Source of the DNA: Congeria kusceri
Lineage: Eukaryota; Mollusca; Bivalvia; Myida; Dreissenidae
Direction of reading: 5' to 3'
Assembly: GCA_027627225.1 (NCBI GenBank)
Contig: CM051025.1
Location: 54,628,681 to 54,692,680 of the forward strand
DNA length: 64,000 nucleotides
The notes beneath the pieces were generated by a model, which saw only the letters and a program-made list of their open reading frames with translations, was not told the DNA's origin and did no database searches. Below, piece after piece: positions 15,001 to 25,169 of the stretch. Within the stretch, counting starts at the first letter, position 1. Each line of letters starts with the position of its first letter. Made by a program: the position numbers and the translations under genes.

Positions 15001-17186
15001 CTGTATTGTATGTATAAAACTCATGACGTCAGCGTGCTCCCGGCTGGTGGAAAGTTTTCATATTTGCAGAAATTCTAAAATGGAAATTAATACTTCTTCT
15101 GCTACAATGAAATATGCAAAATATATTATTTAAAGAGGCAACCCTCGTGTATTGAAGTACATGTATACTCAGTACATGTATGATCTCTTAAGATGTATGA
15201 AACACTCTTTCAGATAAATGTAACTCGCTTTCAACACTGGTTGGTGGGGATACCAAGTTCACTACCAATAAAACGGCAACTATCGCGACTTTTACCTGCA
15301 AGACTGGGTCAACGTTGAGCGGAAATTCCACAGCAATATGCTTTGGCGATGGGACCTGGTCGAGCGCGGTACCAACATGCGGTGAGACATCCTGTTATCT
15401 TCATACTGTTTCTAGTCATCGCAAATATATGACATTATTTCGTGGATGAATACAAACGTAGTCGGAATCCAGCGTACAGTTATTGACGTAGTTTGTAGCC
15501 TTTGGTAGGTGATACTGCCATTGAAATGTACGTTACTTTATGTATACGTCACAATACTTTCTTTTAGGTAGAGGAAATGAACAATAAGTTGAACGTTTAA
15601 TATAAAATCAAACGTAACGTCACATGTCTGAGTCTTGTTTAGTGTTGTGAACAATATGTTTCCATGTAATTAGCGTTCTGTGGTTTGTTTATTATCATTC
15701 TTGTAGTCACCTGCCCAGCGCTGTCTAGTCCAGCTAACGGCCAATACTCCATGTCAACGAACGGCACAGTCACCTCGGTGGCGTTGGTATGTAATGAAGG
15801 CTACGAGACTAGCGAAATAGCATCGGTTAAATGCATGGCAGACGGGCAGTGGCACTGGCAGATTGACCAGATCAGCACATGTGGTTCGTTTCACCTCAAT
15901 TATATTTCATTTTTATTCATTTTCGACATACGTCTCGATTACATAATATACATGTACAATAATGCAAATGATATTGCTACATCAAATATAGTTTTATTTA
16001 AGTAAATACATGGACACAGATACATGGTTAGGCTTATTAACGATACACCTATCGTTTCAAAGAAACTGAATAATCTAATATAATTGTAAAGAGCATACAT
16101 GAACAATGAACAACAATCATTATTTCATTGTACCGATTTGAACTTGTTACTATGACGATGTGAATTATAGTATCTAACATATTCCACTTTTCTCTTGCAG
16201 AGCTTATCGACACAGGCAACTCTAACGTGACGTCATATCTAGATGCGTTGATTGCAGTAAGCGTCGTGTCTGTGGTGATAATTGCTGTATTGGCTTTAAT
16301 CCTTGCCTGGTTTGTGCGGCGCTATATGATGTCCATGAGGAGTGGTCAATCCAAATACACCTTTGGTACGTTCGGTCTGAACGTTACATTGTTATAACAT
16401 AGACTTGTAGACAAAGCGTATTTTGTACCTATATTAAGATGAGAGGAAACTTAGCACGATTAGATGTGTGTAGATATGATGTTCATTAAAGTTCTGACAA
16501 GCATACCATTATGCACATTACGCACACTTTGTAAAAATACTGTTTTACAGAGTCAAACTGGTAACGAACAAAGTTTATTCAAGCAATGATATTTTCTTAC
16601 ATCACTATGTTATTCAGAAATTATATTTTCATATCAGACTTTCTGTTAGTTATTAAGGTACCATTCTCTTTTAGACAACAGTTATCGGAACGATGCAGTA
16701 AAGGACTTCCCCGCCTTAGAACGCGCAACCACTTCAATAGCACCGATTAATCATCAGCATCACGTCCTAGAGAAAGGTGTTATGCTTGCAACATCCCCGG
16801 CGCCGTCGGCATTCAAAAAGCCCACGAAGCAAAATCTCTCTGAAACTCCTAGGGAAACTGAAATTGAGACGCACCGGTCCGGTGAGAGCATTATCAGCTT
16901 CCGGCGGACTAAGACCTCGATGACTGAGAAAAGTATTTCGAGCATTAGCTCAGTGGAAATAAGTGAACCTCCGCAGACGCGCAACCCAAACAGACTGGTA
17001 CCGATAGATGATAACAAGTTCTTGGGGAAAAAACCAAACAAGTCCCCCAGAATGAATGGAAGGGTTCCAAACCTTGACCTGAATGGACAACACAGTCCTG
17101 TTCGTTCTAATACGCCTGTCAATCATTACCTGCGTGTATCTGACACGGACAAGAGCAGCCATTGTGTTTCTGCGGTTGACAACTAA
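1..17186 (+). CDS. Multi-CCP (sushi) type I transmembrane receptor, 3' part of gene
   Basis: Exons read as 1-10 (end of a CCP), 27 complete CCP exons from 333 to 15883, a membrane exon (16201-16365) and a tail exon ending in TAA at 17184-17186. Every CCP exon is 156-177 bp, a multiple of three, starts two bases into a codon after AG and ends one base into a codon before GT, so all are symmetric phase 1-1 units. Each carries the four-Cys sushi frame with the conserved Gly, Tyr and Trp, and most have several N-glycosylation sequons. CCP domains are beta-sandwich modules of complement regulators and adhesion receptors; the ligand here is unknown. I saw no stop or frameshift in any of the 27 exons. 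The 5' end and signal peptide lie outside the window. A secreted splice form is possible but not shown. Confidence 0.88.
333..5190 (+). CDS. CCP repeat unit 1: seven sushi exons (A-B-C-D-A-B'-D)
   Basis: Exons 333-494 (A, CADPPLPVGG start), 686-853 (B, KCIDLVSPTSG), 2654-2827 (C, SCPALKNISVPNG), 3073-3249 (D, SCETLPPVSIRTG), 3659-3820 (A), 4462-4632 (B', longer by one codon) and 5014-5190 (D, KCAELPIVSISTG). Type A ends in a Cys followed by split codon A|gt; the other types end Cys then G|gt. Type lengths are 162, 168, 174, 177, 162, 171 and 177 bp. The piece at 1-10 encodes SDCG, the typical end of a D exon, so another unit probably lies upstream. The 1.8-kb second intron holds a palindrome and tandem repeats. 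Confidence 0.87.
1271..1397. repeat. Near-perfect 127-bp palindrome in intron (fold-back element)
   Basis: The left arm tatggcagcgtgtgtgacat and the right arm atgtaacacacgctgccata are inverted copies. The homology continues inward through gacattgatattgtcaa and cagaatgt, leaving only a short central loop around 1325-1350. It is probably a small fold-back or MITE-type element. Confidence 0.7.
1563..2400. repeat. Compound tandem repeat in intron 2 of the CCP gene
   Basis: A unit of about 182 bp starting agtttttc-ggtaagct and containing gagggatttcattcaaa and tttgtcaaaattat begins at about 1563, 1745 and 1927, the last copy partial. It is followed from 2074 by two copies of a different unit (about 125-180 bp), each with a GGTCAAGGTCAAGGTCACTGT-like core. 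A GC-rich head (ggcgttggcgttgtcgtcgg) precedes the array. The same arrangement is seen at 41515-43575. Confidence 0.7.
4004..4340. repeat. TIR-bounded dispersed element, copy 1
   Basis: Starts near aaaagacttattcacgaa and ends gtgaataagtcccttta, which are inverted with respect to each other. Its interior (tttatgaataaacatcactt, tttcgatattt, gagccccgagcc) matches elements at 25170-25682 and 50218-50560. It sits in the intron between CCP exons 3659-3820 and 4462-4632. Confidence 0.6.
5526..8241 (+). CDS. CCP repeat unit 2: seven sushi exons (A-B-C-D-A-B'-D)
   Basis: Exons 5526-5687 (A), 5931-6098 (B), 6446-6619 (C), 6787-6963 (D), 7297-7458 (A), 7683-7853 (B') and 8068-8241 (D). Each is closest by eye to the exon in the same place in unit 1: the first A begins CQDPPLPEGG against CADPPLPVGG, B begins KCDDLVSPTSG against KCIDLVSPTSG, and C shares SVPNGSVT. 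The two units therefore look like a tandem duplication of a whole seven-exon block rather than of single exons. Introns are shorter (about 170-340 bp) and have diverged more than the exons. Confidence 0.87.
8505..10836 (+). CDS. CCP repeat unit 3: six sushi exons (A-B-C-A-B'-D)
   Basis: Exons 8505-8666 (A, CSSPPLPDGG), 8917-9084 (B, KCEDLFPPASG), 9229-9402 (C, TCSELKTISISTG), 9709-9870 (A, CEPPSTISG), 10236-10406 (B', KCADLEIPDSG) and 10663-10836 (D, SCPKLPNVTILSG). Compared with units 1 and 2, the D exon between C and the second A is missing; nothing CCP-like was seen between 9403 and 9708. Because all exons are phase 1-1, its loss keeps the frame. The donor after exon C is gttcgc, weaker than the others. 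Confidence 0.85.
11162..13233 (+). CDS. CCP repeat unit 4, reduced: three sushi exons (A-B ... B)
   Basis: Exons 11162-11323 (A, CAPPPSPSGGDVK), 11705-11872 (B, KCEDISSPSSGQ) and 13066-13233 (divergent B type, SCSTVPVADNRTQ). The 1.2-kb interval 11873-13065, where C, D and A exons would be expected, has no intact CCP exon. The end of the last exon (coding SNPQCG) is also the start of the 77-bp tandem array that fills the next intron, so the exon end and its splice donor are copied several times downstream. Confidence 0.8.
13221..13605. repeat. 77-bp minisatellite, five copies, overlapping an exon end
   Basis: Units begin aatcctcaatgtggtaaata at 13221, 13298, 13375, 13452 and 13531. Each contains a splice donor (caatgtg|gtaaat), an acceptor-like ttttcag, and ends in a (TA)n run. 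The first unit starts inside the CCP exon that ends at 13233. Copies differ by a few bases (acat/acgt, gacaatg/gacgatg), so the array is young. Confidence 0.85.
13966..15883 (+). CDS. Membrane-proximal CCP exons (four)
   Basis: Exons 13966-14136 (TCETLNYGNGAVTLS, with a small insertion before the third Cys and ending PKC then C|gtgagt), 14694-14849 (A type, 156 bp, CDDPPSVNNGVVEADG), 15214-15381 (B type, KCNSLSTLVGGDTK) and 15707-15883 (TCPALSSPANGQYS, with a longer final loop HWQIDQIST). They are more diverged than the upstream units and probably form a fixed stalk next to the membrane. All keep four Cys, Trp and phase 1-1 borders. The paralogous minus-strand pseudogene has comparable membrane-proximal exons. 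Confidence 0.84.
14198..14420. repeat. Dispersed fold-back element with GGCGTGTCGT ends
   Basis: Begins ggcgtgtcgtatggaaaac and ends ttctcccacgacacgcc, forming terminal inverted repeats. The interior contains inverted copies of cacaggctaatccgggacgacac and tggaaagtgccgtcctggat. Related copies lie at 38494-38588 (fragment), 57644-57886, 58261-58517 and 60751-60982. It is non-coding and probably a non-autonomous DNA element. Confidence 0.75.
16201..16365 (+). CDS. Transmembrane exon of the CCP receptor
   Basis: After tctcttgcag the exon encodes a short extracellular linker with one sequon (NVT), then a hydrophobic stretch that starts near LIAVSVVSVVIIAVLAL and ends AWF. The basic stop-transfer sequence VRRYMMSMR follows. 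It ends one base into a codon before gtacgt, phase 1-1 like the CCP exons. The orientation (CCPs, membrane, basic residues) predicts a type I membrane protein. The same LIAVS...W-VRR pattern occurs in the minus-strand exon 26865-27032, which marks the two genes as paralogues. Confidence 0.85.
16675..17186 (+). CDS. Cytoplasmic tail exon of the CCP receptor
   Basis: Opens after ttttag with a split Asp codon and encodes about 170 residues ending SAVDN and a TAA stop. The tail is polar and rich in Ser, Thr, Pro, Lys and Arg, with no recognised catalytic domain and no cysteine pattern. Possible sorting or signalling tyrosines are in YRND near the start and YLRV near the end; the latter fits the YxxPhi endocytic consensus. 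A classical ITIM is not met because the -2 residue is Asn. Stretches such as SISSISSVEIS could be phosphorylation sites, but this is speculation. Confidence 0.82.
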
Positions 17187-18223
17187 AACTGACTTTAACT
17201 GAAACACAGTATGTTCGTGTCTGGTACGACATATCGTGCATGTAATTGCCCAATTGGCATTCGCACTGTCGTTTAAGCAACGGTGATTTCGTCCTACAAT
17301 TTCATCTAAAGCATATGATTCATTTTAGTGACTCAAATAAACACGGATGTATGTTATGTGTTTATAAAGTATGCAAGGACTGTTTTTAAAAGTGCGCAAA
17401 TCGAACAAACGTTTTGACTGCAAGGGTGACAGAAGTATTTCGCTGTCACAGGAGACATTTTATTCTTGTTTGCAACGATGAGACACAATTTAATGAATAA
17501 ATGTTCTTTGCACCGAATGCAGTGGGAAAATTGTTAAATGTACAATACACTTCACTTCACATCTGGAAAATATAAGTTAAAATAACATGCACTATACCCG
17601 TATTTAATGTACAGATGCCACGAGTAACACTATTTGACAAAAGAAGAGTGTGAATCGTATGTCACATATTCTTTCCCAGGTCCATTTTCACATTGCATAA
17701 TGTTGACATTAAAGAAACCATCCACATTTTAAATTCAAATGACCGATACAATAATTGAATTTTGCTGACATGTGTGAGCCTTAATTGGGTGTAAAATATT
17801 TGTATCATATTTTCTATCTCATTTTACCGATGACGCCAATATTATGTAATTTACGTGATAAATGATTCATGTTCATTTTAAATATTTACTGCAATATTTT
17901 AAATCTTGTAAGCATTACAATTATACATTAACTCCTCATTGGTAAGTTACTTCTGATATATAGTTTATATAAAACCCAACATTGTCTCTAAGTATCGTTC
18001 ATTTAACGAAATAAATATGTAAATGTATAGAGAAAATGGATGTAAAGGATTTACTTTTTTTGGTGCGTATGAAAATATTATTCCTTATTTCAGCAGACAT
18101 GTAAATATATGTCACGTTAAATATGTAGAGCTCAGGTGAAGAATAAAAGGTACATATCAAGTGTTGTCCGGGCATCCGTGAAAACTTAATATGGTGTTTT
18201 GAATAGCGCGGGGGTAATAGTTG
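17187..18223. other. Intergenic AT-rich DNA
   Basis: It holds the 3' UTR of the CCP receptor and then AT-rich sequence. I see no gene-like ORF, repeat array or RNA gene. It separates the plus-strand CCP gene from the minus-strand TRIM-like pseudogene, so the two converge here. Confidence 0.6.
17336..17341 (+). terminator. Candidate polyadenylation signal of the CCP receptor
   Basis: AATAAA lies 150 bp after the stop codon of the tail exon. A second AATAAA is at 17496-17501. Both are plausible 3' ends; AT-rich sequence makes chance matches common. Confidence 0.45.
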
Positions 18224-20450
18224 TTACAATAGTTCGTTAATTCCAGAGCTTAATTGGGGATTTGAATTGATTATATCAAAATTGCTGTTTCGCCCGACAA
18301 TCAGATGCGAAGCTCTAGAGTTGAACCATGCATAACTAGGTCGCCCTGGCATGCTCTCATCTTGTAAGAGCGCATTCATATTGTTGCTTTCAATCAGATC
18401 CATTCGTGTGTACACTGGCCAAGGAACGTTGGTTTTACTTTTTAATGAGGAACTTACATCTGGAGCATATATCTCTGAACAAGAGCAGACAAGAATTATA
18501 TCTGGACTAGTTGGAAGAAGTACAATGTTCTTCATATATTGATCGATATCGTACTTCGCCTTAATCCCTCCATAATCATAGGATGCGACAATTACGTCGT
18601 CGTAGGCATTATAAACGCCTTTTCTTCCAACAATACCTTAGGAAGCTGGTAGCGCCGTGTAGTCATCGCAACGGTAAACGTCAATTAAAGTACCATCCAT
18701 ATCAAAAACGCTCACGTTACACGTATTCAGATAATGGGTGAATAAAAAGCTGCCGTAGGTAGACAAACATTCACAAATTGCAACTGTAATTGTTTTAGTA
18801 ATAGACAGATGTTTTGGCTCTTCGTCTTTCAGAGATGCTGCTAGAAACTGCACAAATTGAGAATTGCATTCGATTGTTTTCTTCAAGAGCACTGCAACTT
18901 CCTTTGAATCACAAACGCACGCGTCGATTGGTTTTGTCAAAAGGCCACAGTGTGCAACGATGCTATACTGGTCATTCAAAAGTTTGGCGCTGTTAGTCCA
19001 GTGTTTGAAATAACTCAAATGGTGGTTCATGTTAATTGAGTCGCTAGGTGTGCGGAGAATATTGAAATAGAAGTCTAAATCAGTTTGTTTTCTGGAAACA
19101 ACAGGGCGGATTAAGTGCGAGCAGGTATAGGGGCAGCCAAGCGAAGACATAACATTCACTAGGCTTTTATTCGGCTTGTACTCGACCGCATACGTAACAT
19201 TCTCTTTTTGAGTAGCAATTTTGGCTTTTTCAATAGTATCTTGATTAGTTTTAAGAGACACATAGGCATGCAGATCGCTTTTGTGCATTTGATCTGGTAA
19301 TGTAGACAAGGCTGTAATATGTTCTTCGCATATGTTTACATCTCAATTTGGAAGTGTGTTTCAGAGATCAGGTTAGAAGCATTGTCAAGTAAATCTCTCT
19401 CCAATTCTGACAATTTATGTAACAAATCTTGCCGAAGTGAATCCAGAGAAGAACGTATGCTTCGAAGATTTTTGTGTAGACTGAGGTTATTTGCATGTCT
19501 TAACGTCTTTATATTTTCGCATTTATTTATTAATGTTTTCATGTCTATTGAAAGTAGCAAGTATTTCTCTGTTTGTCTGTAACTCTTTATTGTTTTATCA
19601 ATATTGTTTACTTCTTTGCACGATCTGAAAAAACAAAAACATCAACAACAATTAGTCGATAAGTCATTATCAAATGCATGAATGAATAGAAAAAACAAAA
19701 ACAAAACAATCATGAATGTCCGCTTACATCGCAACTTACTCTATTATGACATTTAGTCACAGTATTATGAATCGCAAAGCCTGATATAGTTACATTGACT
19801 TAATGTTTAAAAGTGAGTTTAAAAGTAAAGTAAACTGTTTATTATTGTGTCACCCCTCGCGATTAAGGGCCAGCCAGTTTAGACTTTACTGATTAACATC
19901 TTTACTCCCGATTTCTATCCGATATGCCGGGCGCTTGACTGAAGGCAATCGGTACCCTTCGATTTAACTAGCGGATGGGTAGACAACCGGTCATATCTGA
20001 ACAAGCCCTGTGCAAGACTCGAACATTCGACTTCCCGCTCCGTAGGCGAACGTCCTAACCACGAGGCCACGGGGACGGATTATGTAACTGGTACTAATCT
20101 GCAACATGAATGCAAGTAATGCAAGTAATTTAACAACACATTACCCGCGATATTTGGCCGCACAGAAGGTACAACACAGCGTGTCGTGGTCTCCGCACAA
20201 CAGCTCAATATTGTTACCCGGGTGACGCTCACATTGGAGTATATCCTGTCTCTTCAGTCGCCAATGATCTCTGAACTCTTTTCCCACCACGAGATGATCG
20301 TAATGGACACGTTCGTGGAATTTAGAACATGCCTCATAAAGTTGCAGGTCGCATTTGTCGCAGTAGCATTCCGCCACAGCGTTTAGTCCGTGATCCTGGC
20401 ACGGTGTTGTACAAATATTGTACGTCCGAACCGCTTTGTGCACTAGCCAT
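18224..20450 (-). pseudogene. TRIM-like B-box/coiled-coil protein, broken copy 1
   Basis: Two exons. The first (20450-20145) opens at ATG (MASAQSGSDVQ) and encodes two B-box zinc fingers with CxxC/H spacing (CYCDKCDLQLYEACSK, CERHPGN, CGDHDTLCCTFC). The second (19626-18224) begins SCKEVNNIDKTIKSYRQTE, contains a coiled coil, and ends with a propeller-like C-terminal region (FDMDGTLIDVYRCDDYTALP; VLLPTSPDIILVCSCSEIYA). No RING finger is seen. Three breaks remove function: the ATG frame and the B-box frame differ by one base within the first 20 codons; one G is missing near 19341-19344, putting TAA after QIEM; and an in-frame TAA lies at 18638-18640 after ALPAS. Splice phases still agree (GG|A). 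Such proteins often act as ubiquitin ligases or immune regulators. Sequencing error could explain one break but hardly all three. Confidence 0.8.
19855..20078 (-). repeat. tRNA-derived SINE-like repeat in intron of TRIM copy 1
   Basis: On the minus strand the end reads gtggcctcgtggttaggacg, an A-box-like start, followed about 30 bp later by gttcgagtcttgc, a good B box. This spacing is typical of a tRNA-derived SINE head. The rest (gcttgactgaaggcaatcgg and similar) is a non-coding body. Its true ends were not determined. Confidence 0.5.
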
Positions 20451-20663
20451 GCTCGCTGCTTGTTAACGAGTGAGTCATTGTGATGCGGAAGAAAAATGTC
20501 TTAATGTAGTGAGCGCTTGTAAACAAATTTGACATCTAGCATGTAGCTGCGTTATGATATACGCGGGAAATGTTGTTTATTTGATTACGTGACATCTTAA
20601 ACAATAAAACAAAAATCAAGATACACAACAAATTGTGCGTATTTTCGCAGAAGGGGTGATTAT

Positions 20664-20747
20664 TTAATAATAATAATAATGATGATAATAATAATAATAA
20701 TAATAATGAATAAACTTAATAATAATAATAATAATAATAATAACAAC

Positions 20748-20781
<34 letters not shown>

Positions 20782-20782
20782 G
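20664..20782. repeat. (AAT)n microsatellite
   Basis: A run of taa/aat triplets with a few interruptions (gatgat, gaataaac, aacaac). It lies upstream of TRIM copy 1 and has no coding signal. Confidence 0.95.
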
Positions 20783-21220
20783 TAAAAGCGAAAAAAATGT
20801 ATTTCATTAGAACAACACAAAAACACAAAATAAATACCATGTATATATGTATGTATTATACTCTATAATGAAATTAAAATGGAAATACATTCCACAGGCA
20901 TGGCACTTTCTCTCAATTTTGGCTACAATATATTTAAAATCATTCATTCCCCCATTTGCAAATAAGAACATCATAATTATTATAAACAAATGATTTATGC
21001 TGATGCAGTTTTAAGCTGAATTTAAGAGTAGATCGTACTGTGAATACGTTTGATGAGCGTTGGGTACACTGTAGGCTACTTTGTCAAAATATTCCAATTT
21101 TGGAGTCCAAGATAGTTTTGTTGAAAGTACATTTCGCACCAGGCGCGGATTCTTCGAAGTTCAACGTTCAAAGTTTAACCTCAGTCTGTGGGTTGTTGGA
21201 TGTTTTATTGGATAACTTGC

Positions 21221-21440
21221 AATATCAAATATAGGAATAATGAAACTCCAGAGACACTATCAGGAGAGAAACCCTTATTACAACCCGCAGGTACTTTATT
21301 TGAGGCAAGTGACCAATTGCCTTTACAACACAAACCAATACATGAGACACAACACATAACATCAAACATGATTAAAACTGGGGTCACCGCCTTGAAACGG
21401 TGAATGCAAAGCATTGGGGGTTTAAAACCAGTTTAAAGGC
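21221..21440 (-). repeat. Dispersed repeat, copy related to 48066-48265
   Basis: The reverse strand reads ttaaacccccaatgctttgc, then caaggcggtgacccc, then ggcaattggtcacttg, matching the plus-strand sequence at 48066-48265 in the same order. It is non-coding; short ORFs across it are chance. Confidence 0.7.
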
Positions 21441-22427
21441 ATGCCGAACCTCGAACTTAGCCCAGAATTAATCACAATACATACACTTGTAAATAAATGT
21501 TAACCTCATAGTATTGCAATTCAAATTAAACAGCAATACAAGAGAATAATTATTCAATTGAATTACAATTTAATTACTCAATTGTTTCATGTTCACCAGA
21601 GCAACTGAATTGCAACTTTCTGGGGAACGATGAAATGAAGTAATTACAAGACACAAAGACACCAATGATTGTGGCAAGGTTGGCAATTGGGTATAAATCA
21701 AGATGTCCAAGATATTCTATGTGGGTAAGCTGTTTGATTCAATATATCTGTTCATATGGTACGATATGCTGTCGACAGGTGAAAATATGTAAATATTTAT
21801 AATATTTTATTGAATTCATATTTTAATAATAAAGCAGAGTGTTCTATTCTATCGACAATACTTATTACATGATCATATATAAATGAAAATAATGTTGAAG
21901 CTTGTACATCGTTTCAAAACAATAATTAAAAGTGTCAAACACTTTTATATCTTCAATGCATGGTATTTTGTGTTTCAAAATTTCTATAATACAAAACAAC
22001 CCGCTAACAAACTATAGTGACAAATTAGTGAACATCCACTGTAGATTCATGTACGAAACGCCCTTGTGGCTTATCAGACCGCAATCATCTAACACCACCA
22101 CGCACCATCACCATCCAACTGCACTTGCTACTACTGGAACTGCTAATTATAATACTAATGCTACTACTTCCATTTCCATCTTTTACGAACAATAGTAATA
22201 CAACTCCTGGTGCTGCAGCTACAGCTATATCAATTAAAATAGTAAAAGCCAAACCGATATACGTAAATATAAACAGAGTATTAAAATTTAATTAAATTAT
22301 GTGTCTTTCTCCGTTTATACCATTGGCTTTGCATAAGCACTGTTGAGAGAAAGTTTCATTTTTGCTTTGTTGCCGAATGCACAACTGATAAATTTCAGAG
22401 TGTACAATATGCCTAGCCCGCAATACT
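21441..22427. other. AT-rich intergenic stretch
   Basis: Lies downstream of the second TRIM-like pseudogene. It holds a short ORF of low-complexity Thr/His/Asn codons around 22080-22195 (caccatcaccatcc) that has no domain. No gene is supported. Confidence 0.55.
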
Positions 22428-24843
22428 TTATAGTGAATGTCTTTTCATTCTGAACTTTAATAATTGATCACTTCTGGCTCCAACTATTACAGTTGATGTG
22501 TTACTATTTAGCCAAACAGAAAACGGTGTATCAATAAGGTCTTTCTTTCGCAACAATACATTTACCTTCTGAAGATCTTCCATCTCTGAGGACGTAAAGC
22601 TCCGAAAGTTCGCCACATTTCTTGCATCATTTGCATTGTCAAATAAACCACGTACATCCATAACATGGATGCAAGAGTCGGTACTATCAATAATGAAGTT
22701 GTTAGGGTTGCGCGGGGAACATTGATTGCCGCCTAAAAATGCGAAGCTTTGACAAGACGATCCGTCTTTAAACCCAGTTTTTTTTCTGAGGTACTGATTT
22801 ATGTTGCAACAGTTATGTCGTAGTGTATAGTGTACATATATTTCCCTGCGATAAAATAATTGTCTGAACATTCTGAATATTCCTCAACTTCAAATTCCTG
22901 AATATATTCCCCATCCATTCTATACTTTGAAATTATACCCCTTGTGTTTATGTATAAATAATCATTCTCACTAAAAATGACATAACCGTTTGGCTGTATT
23001 GGTATTGATTACATGACATTCAAAACCTTTGGTCTATCTACCTTTCACAATATTTAACGAACTGCAAATAATGATGCGCTTAAGAAAGAAACACGACAAC
23101 AGTTGCGTTCTTGGTAATGCAATAGTCTAACGACTTCAGATTGCAATAGCACGTGACAGTGAAGTTATCATCTAACAGTTTTGCCTTATTGTTCTTTGCG
23201 TCGATAATGACAATCGCATCCTCTGCTATCTGACAAACTGAAACAATTGTACAGGTTTCTTTATCAGTCGGAACTCTAATAGTATGTGGAATTCTCTCGA
23301 ACACTTTATATTTGCATTTGATATCGAACGGTTTCGCTTGTTTGGCAGATGCTGCTGAGTTTTTATCAATCGCAATGCCTGGTTTTGGTCGAAAGATAGG
23401 TCGGTTCAGTCCGCAACTTCAATGTACGCTTCCCAATGTTGATAGCAAAGTTTCCGTCTTATCATTGGTCACCATTTTAATAGAATAGTGAAGTCAGCTA
23501 CGTTCAAGTCTTTCCTTGCCTGTGATATATTTTCGTTGTATTGAGAGCGCGTAATGAACGCACGTGCATCACAGCCTTTTTCTACCTCAGACTGGATTAA
23601 AGCTAACTCTTGTATTTGCTTTTCGCAATGAGTTATCACTGGTTTGATGGAATCGTTTGTTTTAGAAACCAATTCTGCCGCGCACTGTAACATTTCTCTT
23701 TCATTTGCACAAATCTCTGCAATATGTTTTGCTTTTGTGCATTCAACGTTGAGCGAACTGTCTCCAATTTGTCTTGTAGAGCATGTAAGTTTGATTGTCG
23801 TGCAAACCGCATGGTATCATATCGATTACTCAATGAGTTTAGGTTAGCTTCAAAGGCTAAATATGCCTGGGTTTATTTGAATACCTAAGCTACGTCCGCT
23901 ACTGGAGAAATCTTGGCACATGATCTGAAAATTGAAGTTATGGTCTATTTAATTATTCATATTTTAGAATGTGTAACGCATCTGGTTTCGACCGATAATG
24001 CTTCCGTATTATTATTTATCTGTCTATATAGTTATAAACACAATTATTCGACTTAATGACTGACTGTAATGAACGATGTATATACATGTATTGTGGACAG
24101 CATACATGTATTGTGGACAGCATACCATATACCTATTTTATACATGTATTCACACTGAGTATCAAGCTACTTGTCGTGAAAACGCTTTCAAAGTAATAAT
24201 AGGAATACATGTCCTAAATAAATATAGAACGGTAGATATGAATGTAAATGACCTAGATATAGTATGACAAAACATAGAATACTTAACTGTTTAAAAACTA
24301 CCTTTAATACACCAAATACAGTGATAAGTTAAACATTATAAACAACATACCAATAGCAATACAACCATTCATTTATCACAAAAACATTTATTTAAGTGTT
24401 TAAGATTTAATTGGTTACTTGCCCGAAATAATAGACCATTTCATGTACATAATGGTTACTCTCCTGCTGAGTTAATAATATATCTGGACGTAAATACCTG
24501 TGGTCGGTTGGTACACAATCTGAGCAAGCAGCAAAGCATGTTGTGATCGTCGCAGACTATTTGCAGCTCTTTTCCATGGTGGCGTTCACACTGAATAATA
24601 TCAGGTCCCTTTTTGCCCCACTGATCATGTGCTTCTTTTCCTTCCTAGAACGGCGTGGTCGTGATGGATGTGTGCGTGTGATTTTGAGCATTTTTTACAA
24701 AAACACTTTTCACATTGCTCACAATAGACAACCGCCTTTGCTTTTACATGGTTATCCTGGCACGATGTGCGAACTGATGTACATTTGGCGTTAGATCCAG
24801 TTATTAAACTTAACAGTTTATCACCAAGTTGCTTGTCCTACAT
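22428..24843 (-). pseudogene. TRIM-like B-box/coiled-coil/propeller protein, broken copy 2
   Basis: The exon 24843-24498 encodes a B-box region (SCQDNHVKAKAVVYCEQCEK, CSKSHAHIHHDH, QCERHHGKELQIVCDDHN) and ends before gtattt. The second exon begins after ttttcag at 23924 and runs to 22428 with a coiled coil (23833-23469) and propeller-like blades (TIVSVCQIAEDAIVIIDAKN, KAKLLDDNFTVTCYCNLKSL). Breaks: the codon after the likely start ATG (24841-24843) is TAG at 24838-24840, followed by DKQLGDKLLSLITG in frame; a duplicated GGAA (24638-24645) shifts the frame inside the B-box; the coiled coil changes frame between 23636 and 23693; and further shifts separate the propeller segments. It lies head to tail with copy 1 and the two are probably tandem duplicates. 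Confidence 0.78.
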
Positions 24844-25169
24844 TGTTAGTAATTTGTACCGATAGTGACAAACAGGTCTCAACAGAAAAAATAAGTTATT
24901 ACACCCTCGGTGCTATTTCGTATACGAACACCAGATAATCGTCACGTAGTATGGGTAATTAACTGAGGCATATACATCAACCCAACCAAGATTGCAAAAT
25001 ATCGAAGTTGAGGTTGCGTTTAAAGTTGATAACCGAATGTTCATTACAACCTTTTTCACAATGCCATGAGAGATTTGTGGCTGAAGTAAATGTTGTTAGA
25101 CATCAAATTACGACACACCCTCATTAGTTGACTGTATACGAATGTTTTACATGACATGTCCGTCAAACA

